From Methylobacter sp. (GTDB lineage Bacteria; Pseudomonadota; Gammaproteobacteria; Methylococcales; Methylomonadaceae): a stretch of 11,094 nucleotides of DNA. The notes beneath the pieces were generated by a model. It saw nothing but the letters and a program-made list of their open reading frames with translations. It did no database searches and was not told the origin of the DNA. Of this stretch, positions 1 through 7,800 are shown in pieces (the stretch's first letter is position 1; each line of letters starts with the position of its first letter). Location of the stretch: NCBI GenBank assembly GCA_023229605.1, contig JALNYY010000136.1:1-11094 (forward strand). Reading direction: 5' to 3'. Both the position numbers and the translations under genes were made by a program.

Positions 1-322
1 TGAATTTACGTGTGGCGGTGGAAAAATAACGATAGGCCACATCAATGGTGATGCCCTGCTCGCGTTCTGCTTGCAGGCCGTCGACCAACAACGCCAAGTC
101 GATCTTGCCAGCGCCGGTGGTGCCTGATTTGACGCTGTCGGCCTGAACCGCGGCCAGTTGATCTTCATAGATCATTTTGGAATCGTGCAGCAGGCGGCCG
201 ATCAACGTGCTTTTGCCATCGTCGACATTGCCGCAGGTTAAAAAGCGCAATAATTCCTTGCGTTCGTGTTGCGCCAAATAGGCATCTATATCGGTGCTGA
301 TTAAATCGGATTGGTGGGACAT
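1..322 (-). CDS. cysN: Sulfate adenylyltransferase subunit 1 (CysN), N-terminal part, cut by window edge
   Basis: CysN is the GTPase subunit of the CysDN ATP sulfurylase, which makes adenosine 5'-phosphosulfate from ATP and sulfate in the cytoplasm; GTP hydrolysis drives the reaction. Only the first 107 residues are in the window. The reverse-strand translation begins MSHQSDLISTDIDAYLAQ and shows the P-loop GNVDDGKST at residues 31-39, then the family's DLALLVDGLQAEREQGITID block, which includes switch I, and VAYRYFST. These match my memory of E. coli CysN almost residue for residue. The ATG at 322-320 gives the expected N-terminus. No purine-rich ribosome binding site precedes it: the leader is a pyrimidine-rich TTTACC array on the coding strand. 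It normally follows cysD directly; here a four-helix-bundle gene and repeats lie between. The 3' end is outside the window, so whether a cysC domain is fused cannot be seen. Confidence 0.96.
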   Translation of the reverse strand, partial: MSHQSDLISTDIDAYLAQHERKELLRFLTCGNVDDGKSTLIGRLLHDSKMIYEDQLAAVQADSVKSGTTGAGKIDLALLVDGLQAEREQGITIDVAYRYFSTATRKF

Positions 323-328
323 ATGTTA

Positions 329-370
329 GGTTAAAGGTAAAAGGTAAAAGGTAAAGGTAAAGGTAAAAGG
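329..370. repeat. Short tandem GGTAAA(A) array upstream of cysN
   Basis: Plus-strand units run GGTTAAA, GGTAAAA, GGTAAAA, GGTAAA, GGTAAA, GGTAAAA and then enter GGTTC. The unit alternates between 6 and 7 bases, so this is a low-complexity microsatellite-like array and not a spaced CRISPR repeat. On the cysN coding strand it reads as repeated TTTACC and occupies the position where a Shine-Dalgarno sequence would be expected. Its right end merges with the left arm of the inverted repeat that brackets the four-helix-bundle gene. Confidence 0.85.
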
Positions 371-373
371 TTC
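361..373. repeat. Left arm of 13-bp inverted repeat flanking the four-helix-bundle gene
   Basis: Positions 361-373 read AGGTAAAAGGTTC, the exact reverse complement of GAACCTTTTACCT at 751-763. Neither arm extends further: 374 versus 750 and 360 versus 764 do not pair. The two arms enclose the whole coding sequence at 379-720. In the cysD-cysN transcript they could pair and bring the cysD end close to the cysN start. Confidence 0.85.
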
Positions 374-378
374 GGTGT

Positions 379-720
379 TCAAGATATGCGGGCTTTGATC
401 AGGCCTGATAGCATCTTTGATATTTCTTGGGCTTCTTGTATCCAGTTTAATCCGGCTTGTTTATGGATATATCCAATTCCCATGCCGATATAAATCTGTG
501 TGCGTAGCTCGCCCGCTGAGCCTTTAGCGTAATAGAAAAATTTAGTTGCATCTTTGTTTGTATTTCGTTCATAACCTTCGGCAATATTGCTGGGTATGGA
601 TAACGCACTACGGGTAATTTGGTCTTTAAAACCAGCGTCTCTGCATTCTTTAAGGGTTTTATAAATTTCCACGCACAACCTGCATGCGCGTTTCCATACG
701 TCCAAATCTTCAAATCGCAT
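379..720 (-). CDS. Four-helix-bundle protein, S23 / 23S rRNA intervening-sequence protein family
   Basis: A 113-residue protein, typical for the family, found encoded inside 23S rRNA intervening sequences (as in Leptospira) and at many scattered chromosomal loci; its biochemical role is not settled. Visible family marks are the opening FEDLDVWKRA (residues 3-12), the central DQITRSALSIPSNIAEGYER (33-52), and FFYYAKGSAGELRTQIYIG (61-79). The predicted fold is all helical, with no signal peptide or membrane segment. ATG at 720 starts exactly at the conserved MRFEDLDVW; a weak AAGGT-rich stretch precedes it. It lies in the same direction between cysD (47 bp upstream) and cysN (56 bp downstream), an odd place for a gene in this operon. 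It is bracketed by a perfect 13-bp inverted repeat and short tandem repeats, suggesting insertion as a unit. The related Avd protein of diversity-generating retroelements is less likely because no reverse transcriptase is nearby. Confidence 0.9.
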   Translation of the reverse strand: MRFEDLDVWKRACRLCVEIYKTLKECRDAGFKDQITRSALSIPSNIAEGYERNTNKDATKFFYYAKGSAGELRTQIYIGMGIGYIHKQAGLNWIQEAQEISKMLSGLIKARIS

Positions 721-729
721 ACCGTTTCA

Positions 730-763
730 AACCTTGAACCTTGCCCCCTTGAACCTTTTACCT
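730..763. repeat. AACCTTG repeats and right arm of the 13-bp inverted repeat
   Basis: AACCTTG occurs at 730-736 and 737-743, followed by CCCCCTTG at 744-751 and AACCTTTTACCT at 752-763. Positions 751-763 are the exact reverse complement of 361-373. Read on the coding strand, this is a GGTTCAAGG-type heptamer array immediately upstream of the four-helix-bundle gene and directly after the cysD stop codon. Confidence 0.8.
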
Positions 764-767
764 GCTC

Positions 768-1676
768 TTAAAAATACCCTTCGCGCTTTTTCTGCTCCAT
801 GGAACCGGATTGGTCGTGGTCTATCAAGCGTCCCTGGCGTTCGGAGGTCGTGGTCAACAGCATTTCCTGGATGATTTCCGGCAGCGTCGTGGCGGTCGAT
901 TCAACTGCGCCGGTCAACGGATAACAGCCCAAGGTGCGGAATCTCACCATTTTCATTTCAACTTTTTCGTCGGGGCCGATCGGCATGCGCTGATCGTCAA
1001 CCATGATCAGCATGCCTTCGCGGTTGACGACAGGACGTTCCTTGGCAAAATACAAAGGCACGATGGGGATGTTTTCCAAATGGATGTATTGCCAGATGTC
1101 CAGCTCCGTCCAGTTGGACAGCGGGAATACCCGGATGCTTTCGCCTTTGTCTATTTTGCCGTTGTAGATGTTCCACAATTCGGGGCGCTGGTTTTTGGGG
1201 TCCCAGCGGTGATTCTTGTCGCGGAACGAATACACCCGCTCCTTGGCGCGCGATTTTTCCTCGTCGCGCCGCGCGCCGCCGAATGCCGCATCGAACTGGT
1301 ATTTATCCAGCGCCTGCTTGAGACCGTCGGTTTTCATCACGTCGGTATGTATTTTACTGCCGTGCGTAAAAGGCCCTATACCCTGATCTACGCCGTCCTG
1401 ATTGACATGAATCAGCAACTCAAGCCCCAGTTGCTTGACCATCTGGTCGCGAAACTCGATCATTTCCTTGAACTTCCAGGTAGTATCCACATGCAGCAGC
1501 GGGAAAGGCGGCTTGCCGGGATAAAAGGCTTTCATGGTCAAGTGCAACATCACGGCGGAGTCTTTGCCGACGGAATACAACATCACCGGGCGTTCAAATT
1601 CGGCTGCGACTTCACGAATAATATGAATACTCTCAGCTTCCAGTTGTTTAAGGTGGGTCAGTTTATAATCAGTCAT
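768..1676 (-). CDS. cysD: Sulfate adenylyltransferase subunit 2 (CysD)
   Basis: CysD is the catalytic ATP-pyrophosphatase subunit of ATP sulfurylase; with CysN it makes APS in assimilatory sulfate reduction. The 302-residue product equals E. coli CysD in length. It begins MTDYKLTHLKQLEAESIHII, has the PP-loop-like SVGKDSAVMLHL near residues 35-46, the AFGGARRDEEKSRAKER block in the middle, IRVFPLSNWTELDIWQYI, and ends QKKREGYF, all family hallmarks. An in-frame GTG at 1703 would add nine residues (MTFKPDGLL), but ATG at 1676 gives the conserved N-terminus and family length, so I choose it. Neither start has a strong ribosome binding site. The ATG lies inside one arm of a perfect 14-bp inverted repeat, which might control translation. 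The gene is divergent from the c-di-GMP protein gene at 1953. Its partner cysN is displaced 445 bp downstream. Confidence 0.96.
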   Translation of the reverse strand: MTDYKLTHLKQLEAESIHIIREVAAEFERPVMLYSVGKDSAVMLHLTMKAFYPGKPPFPLLHVDTTWKFKEMIEFRDQMVKQLGLELLIHVNQDGVDQGIGPFTHGSKIHTDVMKTDGLKQALDKYQFDAAFGGARRDEEKSRAKERVYSFRDKNHRWDPKNQRPELWNIYNGKIDKGESIRVFPLSNWTELDIWQYIHLENIPIVPLYFAKERPVVNREGMLIMVDDQRMPIGPDEKVEMKMVRFRTLGCYPLTGAVESTATTLPEIIQEMLLTTTSERQGRLIDHDQSGSMEQKKREGYF

Positions 1677-1687
1677 TAAAAGTCCGT
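1674..1687. repeat. Inverted repeat arm covering the cysD start codon
   Basis: Positions 1674-1687 read CATTAAAAGTCCGT, the exact reverse complement of ACGGACTTTTAATG at 1754-1767. The arms are 66 bp apart. The first three bases of this arm are the complement of the cysD ATG. In a cysD mRNA starting upstream of 1767 the two arms could form a 14-bp stem hiding the start codon, with the alternative GTG (1703-1701) in the loop. Confidence 0.8.
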
Positions 1688-1952
1688 CAGGTTTAAAGGT
1701 CACGCTATGTTTGTTGAATGCGCTTAATTAAGAAGAGGGTTATTTTAATTTGAACGGACTTTTAATGCCAGATTTGCTTGGGATTTATTGAGGGGCGAAC
1801 GGGTTGCGAGGTTCGCGTGAACTCTGAAAAAGTCAAGAAGGTTATTCGGGCGGCTTGCCGATAGTTGTCCGCAGTATTAGTGAGGCTAAATTTTAGTTAA
1901 TAGCAGCTTGATGATATTATCTTAAGCTAATGCTTATACAAATAGAGGATAC
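1677..1952. promoter_or_regulatory. Divergent intergenic region between cysD and the CBS-PAS-GGDEF-EAL gene
   Basis: This stretch must hold promoters for both divergent genes, but I see no convincing sigma-70 pair. It contains the second arm of the 14-bp inverted repeat at 1754-1767 and a small hairpin-like inverted repeat GCGAAC (1795-1800) / GTTCGC (1811-1816). The section from about 1880 to 1945 is AT-rich; TTGATG at 1908-1913 and TTATAC at 1934-1939 resemble promoter elements but stand 20 bp apart, so this is weak. AGAGGA at 1944-1949 is a good ribosome binding site for the ATG at 1953. No CysB site can be called by eye. Confidence 0.5.
1754..1767. repeat. Second arm of the cysD leader inverted repeat
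   Basis: ACGGACTTTTAATG here pairs perfectly with 1674-1687. On the plus strand it looks like an inverted copy of the cysD start region, including an ATG, but no reading frame of note follows it. Confidence 0.8.
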
Positions 1953-4478
1953 ATGAGCAATTTTGATTTTAATGCCGTTTCAATAAAGGATATTACCCAA
2001 ACATCCTTGTTGACCTGCTTACCCCATGAGACGATGCATGACGCAGCAGTCAAAATGGCGGAGCGGAATTGTAGCGCTATTTTGATTGTGGCAGGCGATG
2101 AAATCATTGGTATCTGGACGGAACGGGATGTGTTGAAATTCGATTTTTCATCCCCTGAGGCGCGATCTACGCCTGTTTCAGAAGGCATGAGCAGCCCGGT
2201 TATCTGTGTTAATGAAAATGTGAGTTTGGAGGAAGTTTCACTTAAATTTAAGAAGGATGGCGTACGCCATTATGTGGTAACCGACGATTACGGCAAACAG
2301 AAAGGCATCATTTCCCAAACGGATGTAATTAAGAAACACAATTTTGAGTTTTTCCTGGTTTTAAAAACGGCTGGCAGCGTATTAAAACCCAGTCCGCCGG
2401 TTATCAGCTCAACGCAGAGCATGGCGCAAGCGAGCAGGCTTATGCATTCTTCGCATTCAGATGCGATTAGGGTTGAGTTTCCCGATGAAGCGGTTGGAAT
2501 CTTGACTGAGCGGGATGTGGTCAAGGCGCTGGCCTCTTTATCACCGAATCCAATCGTGGCGGATTATGCAAGCAGCAATCTGGTTACGGTTAATGAACAC
2601 GAAAGCCTCTATCAAGCCAAGAAAATCATGCTCAAAAATGGTTTTCGCCATCTCGGCGTAACCGATAATAAAAATAATTTAATCGGGATTATCAATTTGA
2701 CCGACATATTGGCCGGATTTCGCAGCACTTATGTTGAAGAGCTTAAAGAATCCCTGGCGCATAGGGATGCATTGCTAAAAGACTCGCTAAAGAATCTCTG
2801 TTTGGCGAAAAAGATTATCGATAATACCCAGGAAGGCGTTATCACCACCGATAAATATGTAGTTATTCAGTCATGTAACGCCGGCTTCACCCGAATTACC
2901 GGTTACACGGAAGAGGAAGTCATCGGTAAAACACCCGCTATTATCAGTTCCGGGCGGCATGATAAAAAGTTTTATTACGCCATGTGGGAAAAAATCAACA
3001 AATACGGTTTCTGGCAAGGCGAAATATGGAACCGGCGTAAAAATGGCGAGGTTTACCCTGAACTGCTGACCATTACCGAAATCCGGGATGATGAAACCAA
3101 TGAAATAAGCAATTACGCCGCCATCTTCAGCGATATTAGCCAGTTAAAAAGTGATGAAGAGGAAATCAAGCGGCTGGCTTTTTATGACCCTTTAACTGAA
3201 TTGCCCAACCGGCGGTTGTTAAACGATCGTTTGGCCCAGGAGCTGGCGATTGCCGGAAGGTCAGGAAAGAACGGCGCGCTTTTTTTTATTGATCTCGATC
3301 ATTTCAAGAATATTAATGAAACCTTGGGGCATTCGGCCGGGGACAGGGTGCTTATGGACGTTGCCTATCGGTTAAGGCTCTGCGTTAGGGATTGCGATAC
3401 GGTCGCCCGCATCAGCAGCGACGAGTTTGTTGTCGTTCTGACCGAACTCAGCGAGCAAATGGACCAGGCATGCAACGAAGCCCGGCATATTGCGGAAGAG
3501 CTGCAACAGACTATTTGCCGGGTTTATTCGGTAATGAACCACAAATTATATATTTCTTCCAGTATCGGCATTGCGATGTTCTCGGAGAACTCCGGCACGA
3601 CTGACGATTTGCTTAAACAGGCTGGAACAGCGATGTATCGGGCTAAGGAAAGCGGCCGTAATATGTTGCAGTTTTTTCAGCACAGCATGCAGGAAGCTGT
3701 GATGGAAAGAATGCTGATTGAAAAAGAGTTGCGTCAGGCTCTGGATGAAAACCAACTGTCTTTGTATTATCAGCCCCAGGTTGATTATCACGGCAATCTG
3801 GTGGGGGCCGAGGTCCTTATTCGCTGGAAACATCCCCAGAAAGGTTTTATTCCTCCCGATAAATTTATCCCTATAGCCGAAGAATGCGGGTTAATCCAGG
3901 CGGTTGGGACCTGGGTGCTTGAGCAGTCATTCATCCACCTTAGGCAGTGGGACAGGCAGCAGGTGCATTTACCCCATTTAGCAATCAACATCAGTCCAAG
4001 GCAGTTCTATCATGATGATTTTATGGACATACTTGCAAGCCTTGTTAAGCAGTACCAGATAAGTCCGTCAAGAATCATGCTGGAGTTTACCGAAGGGTTG
4101 TTGATGAATGATGTCGACGCCGCGATTGAAAAAATCAAACAGCTGAAAAAACTGGGTTATACCTTTTCAATAGATGATTTCGGCACCGGATACTCGTCAT
4201 TGAGCTATCTGAAGCATTTGCCGGTGGATCAGCTGAAAATCGACAAGTCCTTTGTCGAGGATATTACTAAAAATGAAGACGACGCGGTTTTTGTAGGCAC
4301 CATTATTGCAATAGCCCAACACATGAATTTGGATGTCGTTGCGGAAGGCGTTGAATCGAAAATGGAACTGGAGTTTTTAAAGGAAAATGGATGTCCCTGT
4401 TACCAAGGCTATTATTTCAGCAAGCCCTTGCCTGACGACCAGTTTTTTGAGCATTGGCTGAAAAAGGCGAGGCAGTAA
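1953..4478 (+). CDS. Cyclic-di-GMP phosphodiesterase: four CBS, PAS, degenerate GGDEF, EAL
   Basis: An 841-residue cytoplasmic signalling protein predicted to hydrolyse cyclic di-GMP to pGpG. Domains in order: CBS 1-4 as two Bateman modules (about 13-65, 74-129, 142-195, 202-256), a charged helical linker (259-288), PAS/PAC (285-397), GGDEF (401-570) and EAL (578-835). The GGDEF domain keeps FIDLD (445-449) but its signature is SSDEF at 488-492, both glycines being serine, so cyclase activity is doubtful. The RxxD inhibitory site RDCD (479-482) is retained five residues upstream. The EAL domain looks active: EVLIRW (620-625), N679 in NISPRQF, E711 in EFTEG, DDFGTGYSS (741-749), E798 in VVAEGVE and QGYYFSKP (818-825). 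CBS pairs usually bind AMP, ATP or SAM, so nucleotide control of the output is inferred. There is no transmembrane segment. ATG 1953 follows AGAGGA with four bases between. It stands alone, divergent from cysD. Confidence 0.95.
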   Translation: MSNFDFNAVSIKDITQTSLLTCLPHETMHDAAVKMAERNCSAILIVAGDEIIGIWTERDVLKFDFSSPEARSTPVSEGMSSPVICVNENVSLEEVSLKFKKDGVRHYVVTDDYGKQKGIISQTDVIKKHNFEFFLVLKTAGSVLKPSPPVISSTQSMAQASRLMHSSHSDAIRVEFPDEAVGILTERDVVKALASLSPNPIVADYASSNLVTVNEHESLYQAKKIMLKNGFRHLGVTDNKNNLIGIINLTDILAGFRSTYVEELKESLAHRDALLKDSLKNLCLAKKIIDNTQEGVITTDKYVVIQSCNAGFTRITGYTEEEVIGKTPAIISSGRHDKKFYYAMWEKINKYGFWQGEIWNRRKNGEVYPELLTITEIRDDETNEISNYAAIFSDISQLKSDEEEIKRLAFYDPLTELPNRRLLNDRLAQELAIAGRSGKNGALFFIDLDHFKNINETLGHSAGDRVLMDVAYRLRLCVRDCDTVARISSDEFVVVLTELSEQMDQACNEARHIAEELQQTICRVYSVMNHKLYISSSIGIAMFSENSGTTDDLLKQAGTAMYRAKESGRNMLQFFQHSMQEAVMERMLIEKELRQALDENQLSLYYQPQVDYHGNLVGAEVLIRWKHPQKGFIPPDKFIPIAEECGLIQAVGTWVLEQSFIHLRQWDRQQVHLPHLAINISPRQFYHDDFMDILASLVKQYQISPSRIMLEFTEGLLMNDVDAAIEKIKQLKKLGYTFSIDDFGTGYSSLSYLKHLPVDQLKIDKSFVEDITKNEDDAVFVGTIIAIAQHMNLDVVAEGVESKMELEFLKENGCPCYQGYYFSKPLPDDQFFEHWLKKARQ

Positions 4479-4853
4479 GTTATTAGATATTAATGGTTTT
4501 TAAACAGATGGCGGGTAAAAATGAAAATTGAATTTTTAAGTTCGTCCTGAGCTTGTCGAAGGGTGGACGGCAAAATTTTACCCAACCCATATCGTGAAGT
4601 TATTAAGGACCGTATCCTAAGCCGTTCTTTGAATACGCTTCCTCGCCCGCCTTTTGCCTGCTGTTTTTAATCTGTCTATGATAACGAGTCGCGGTATCGG
4701 CCTATCCAATCCGCACTCCGTAGCCGAATCGGTATCGCTTCCGGCTATGGCTGTTTCAATCTATACTGCCGGTCAATGCGTAATTCCAAGTCTTTAATTC
4801 TATCTGCGGGGTAGGGCGGTTACGCTTCTTTTGTTCATCACAGGGGCTGTCTC
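4479..4853. other. 375-bp intergenic region before nifJ
   Basis: No gene is visible. From left to right I see GGGTAAAA (4513-4520) paired with TTTTACCC (4576-4583) as a loose 8-bp inverted repeat enclosing a dispersed-repeat-like segment at 4540-4563. A GGACCGTATCC sequence lies at 4607-4617, and a weak 6-bp inverted repeat is TAGCCG (4721-4726) / CGGCTA (4742-4747). AGGGG at 4842-4846 is the nifJ ribosome binding site. I cannot identify a confident promoter, or a terminator for the upstream gene. Confidence 0.6.
4540..4563. repeat. Probable copy of a dispersed 'TTCGACAAGCTCAGGACG' intergenic repeat
   Basis: The minus strand here reads CCCTTCGACAAGCTCAGGAC followed by GAAC. I recognise this as a short sequence found in many copies between genes in numerous proteobacterial and other genomes, often as half of a REP-like palindrome. 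Only one copy is in this window, so the repeat nature rests on recall, not on this sequence. TTCG (4541-4544) and CGAA (4557-4560) form a small inverted repeat within it. Confidence 0.55.
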
Positions 4854-7800
4854 ATGCAAAATCAGCAAACGCTTACAATCGATGGAAATCAGGCTGCCGC
4901 GACAGTAGCGCATAAGCTCAACGAAGTCATCGCGATTTACCCGATAACGCCGTCGTCCAATATGGGCGAATGGGCCGACGAATGGTCGTCCCGCGGGCAG
5001 GTCAATTTATGGGGAACGGTGCCGCAAGTTACGGAAATGCAAAGCGAGGCGGGCGCCGCCGGAGCCATCCACGGCGCGTTGCAGGCCGGATCGATGGCGA
5101 CCACCTTTACCGCCTCCCAGGGCTTGCTGTTGATGATACCCAATATGTACAAAATCGCCGGAGAATTATCGCCGACGGTGTTCCATATCGCGGCCCGTTC
5201 GCTGGCTTGCCAGGGCTTGTCGATTTTCGGCGACCACAGCGACGTGATGTCGGCGCGGATGACCGGTTTTGGCATGCTCTGTTCCAATTCGCCTCAGGAA
5301 GTCATGGATTTTGCGCTGATCGCTCACGCTGCGGCGCTGGAAGGCCGCATTCCGCTGATGCATTTTTTCGACGGGTTCAGAACCTCGCATGAAGTCGCCA
5401 AGATCAAAACGCTGGATGACGAGGTGATGCGGGCCATGATTAACGACGAGTGGGTTTTGGCGCACCGTAGCCGGGGCTTGACGCCCGATAAGCCGGTGCT
5501 GCGCGGCACGGCCCAGAATCCCGATGTGTATTTCCAGGCCAGGGAATCGGTCAATGCCTATTATCAGGCGATGCCGGGAATTGTGCAGGGCGCAATGGAC
5601 CGGTTCGCCAAACTGACCGGCCGCAGTTACCGGCTGTTCGAATATCTGGGTTCGCCGGACGCCGAACGCGTCATTGTAATCATGGGATCGGGCGCTGAGG
5701 CGGTAGAGGAGACGCTCGATTATCTGAACCGTCAGGGCGAATCGGTGGGCTTGCTGAAAGTGCGCTTATACAGGCCCTTCGATGCGGCCAGTTTGTTAGC
5801 GGCGCTGCCTGCCTCCTGCCGCAAAGTCGCGGTGCTGGATCGCACCAAGGAACCGGGCGCGGACGGCGAGCCGCTGTATAAGGATGTGCTCGGCGCGCTG
5901 GCCCAGGATTTTATCGGCGGTTCGGCCAAATTTTCGGTGCTGCCGAAAGTGGTAGGCGGCCGTTACGGCCTGTCTTCCAAAGAATTCACGCCCGGCATGA
6001 TCAAGGCGGTTTTCGACGAATTGAAACAGGCGCAGCCGAAAAATAATTTCACGATCGGCATCCGCGACGACGTCACCCACACCAGCCTGGACTGGGATGC
6101 GGCTTACCGAACCGACGCCCACGCCGAAACATTCCAGGCGATGTTTTACGGCCTGGGCAGCGACGGCACGGTCAGCGCCAACAAAAACACCATCAAGATT
6201 ATCGGCGAAGCGACCGATTTGCACGCCCAGGGCTATTTTGTTTACGACTCGAAAAAATCCGGCGCGATTACCGTCTCGCATTTGCGCTTCGGTCCCAAAC
6301 CGATCCGTTCCAGCTACCTTATCGGCGAAAACGACGCCGGTTTCATCGGCTGCCATCAGACGATTTTCCTGGAACGCTACGACATGCTCGCCAATGCGGC
6401 GGACAACGCGGTGTTTTTGCTGAACTCGCCGGAGCCGGTTGACCGGGTTTGGGCATCGCTGCCCGCCAAGATGCAGCGGCAGATGATAGACAAGAAAATC
6501 CGCTTTTATGTGATCGACGGCTATGAAGTGGCCGAAAAAAGCGGCATGGGCAAGCGCATCAACACCATCATGCAAACCTGCTTCTTTGCGATCTCCGGCG
6601 TGTTGCCGGAGGAACAGGCGATTGCCTCGATTAAACACGCGGTCGAAAAAACTTACGGCAAAAAAGGCCGTCATATCGTCGAACTGAATTTCAAAGCCAT
6701 CGATGAAACGCTGGCCTGCTTACATGAAGTTCCGCTGCCGACAGAGGTCAGCAGCCAATTCGACATTCAATCCAGGATCAGCGATGCCGCGCCCGATTTT
6801 GTCAAACGGGTGACCGGCGAAATCATCGCCGGCAGGGGCGATGCGTTGCCGGTCAGCGCAATGCCGGTTGACGGCACGTTTCCAACCGGCACGGCGGCTT
6901 ATGAAAAACGCAATTTGGCGCTGGAAATTCCGGTTTGGGAAACCGATTTATGCACCCAATGCGGCAAATGCGTGATGGTCTGTCCGCATTCGGTCATACG
7001 CAGCAAGATTTTCCCGACCGAGGCTGTGGCCAACGCGCCCGAAACCTTCAAACATGCGCCGATGCTGGGCAAGGATTTTCCGGCTGGTTTGGAAATCAGC
7101 TACCAGGTCTCGCCGGAAGATTGCACCGGCTGTACGCTGTGCGTCGATATTTGCCCGATCCGGGACAAATCCAACGCCAGCCGCAAAGCCATCAATATGC
7201 AGCCCCAGCCGCCGCTGCGCGAAACGGAGCGCGACAATTGGGATTTCTTTTTGGCTATCCCCGAGTACGACCGCAAGCTTTTGAAAACCAACACCATCAA
7301 AGGCTCGATGGTATTGCAGCCGTTGTTCGAGTTTTCCGGCGCTTGCGTGGGCTGCGGCGAAACGCCGTACATAAAACTGGCGTCGCAGTTGTTCGGAGAC
7401 CGCATGGTGGTTGCCAATGCGACCGGTTGTTCGTCGATTTACGGCGGCAACCTGCCGACTACGCCGTGGGCCAAAAACGCCGAAGGCCGGGGGCCCGCAT
7501 GGAGCAATTCCTTGTTCGAAGACAATGCGGAATTCGGCTTAGGGATGCGGATCGCCCTCGACAAGCAAAACGAACACGCCAGGGAATTGCTGGCCTCGTT
7601 ACGCGGTCATTTAAGCGGCGAACTGGTCGATGCGATACTGAACGCCGACCAGTCCGATGAAGCCGGGATTTACGAGCAGCGCGAGCGGGTTGCCGCGCTC
7701 AAACAACACTTGCAAACATTGACCGATCAGGCGGCCCAAACATTGCTCCAGTCAGCGGACAGCCTGTGCAAAAAAAGCGTCTGGATTATCGGCGGCGACG

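Noticed and set aside
329..373. GGTAAA(A) array as a CRISPR or structured repeat array
   Set aside because: The units are directly adjacent with no spacers and no cas gene is present; it is a simple tandem repeat.
379..720. Avd accessory protein of a diversity-generating retroelement
   Set aside because: It shares the four-helix fold, but no reverse transcriptase, template repeat or variable repeat is visible, and the sequence matches the S23/IVP signature better.
810..1679. Long open frame (289 codons) on the plus strand opposite cysD
   Set aside because: It is the antisense shadow of a clearly conserved cysD, resembles no protein family, and has no convincing start signal.
1795..1816. GCGAAC/GTTCGC inverted repeat as a terminator or operator
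   Set aside because: Only six base pairs with a ten-base loop and no T tract; too weak to call in a divergent promoter region.
5796..6674. Long open frame (292 codons) on the minus strand inside nifJ, and a 241-codon plus-strand frame at 6935-7660
   Set aside because: Both lie fully within nifJ in other frames, have Arg/Val/His-rich composition typical of GC-rich shadows, and show no recognisable motif.
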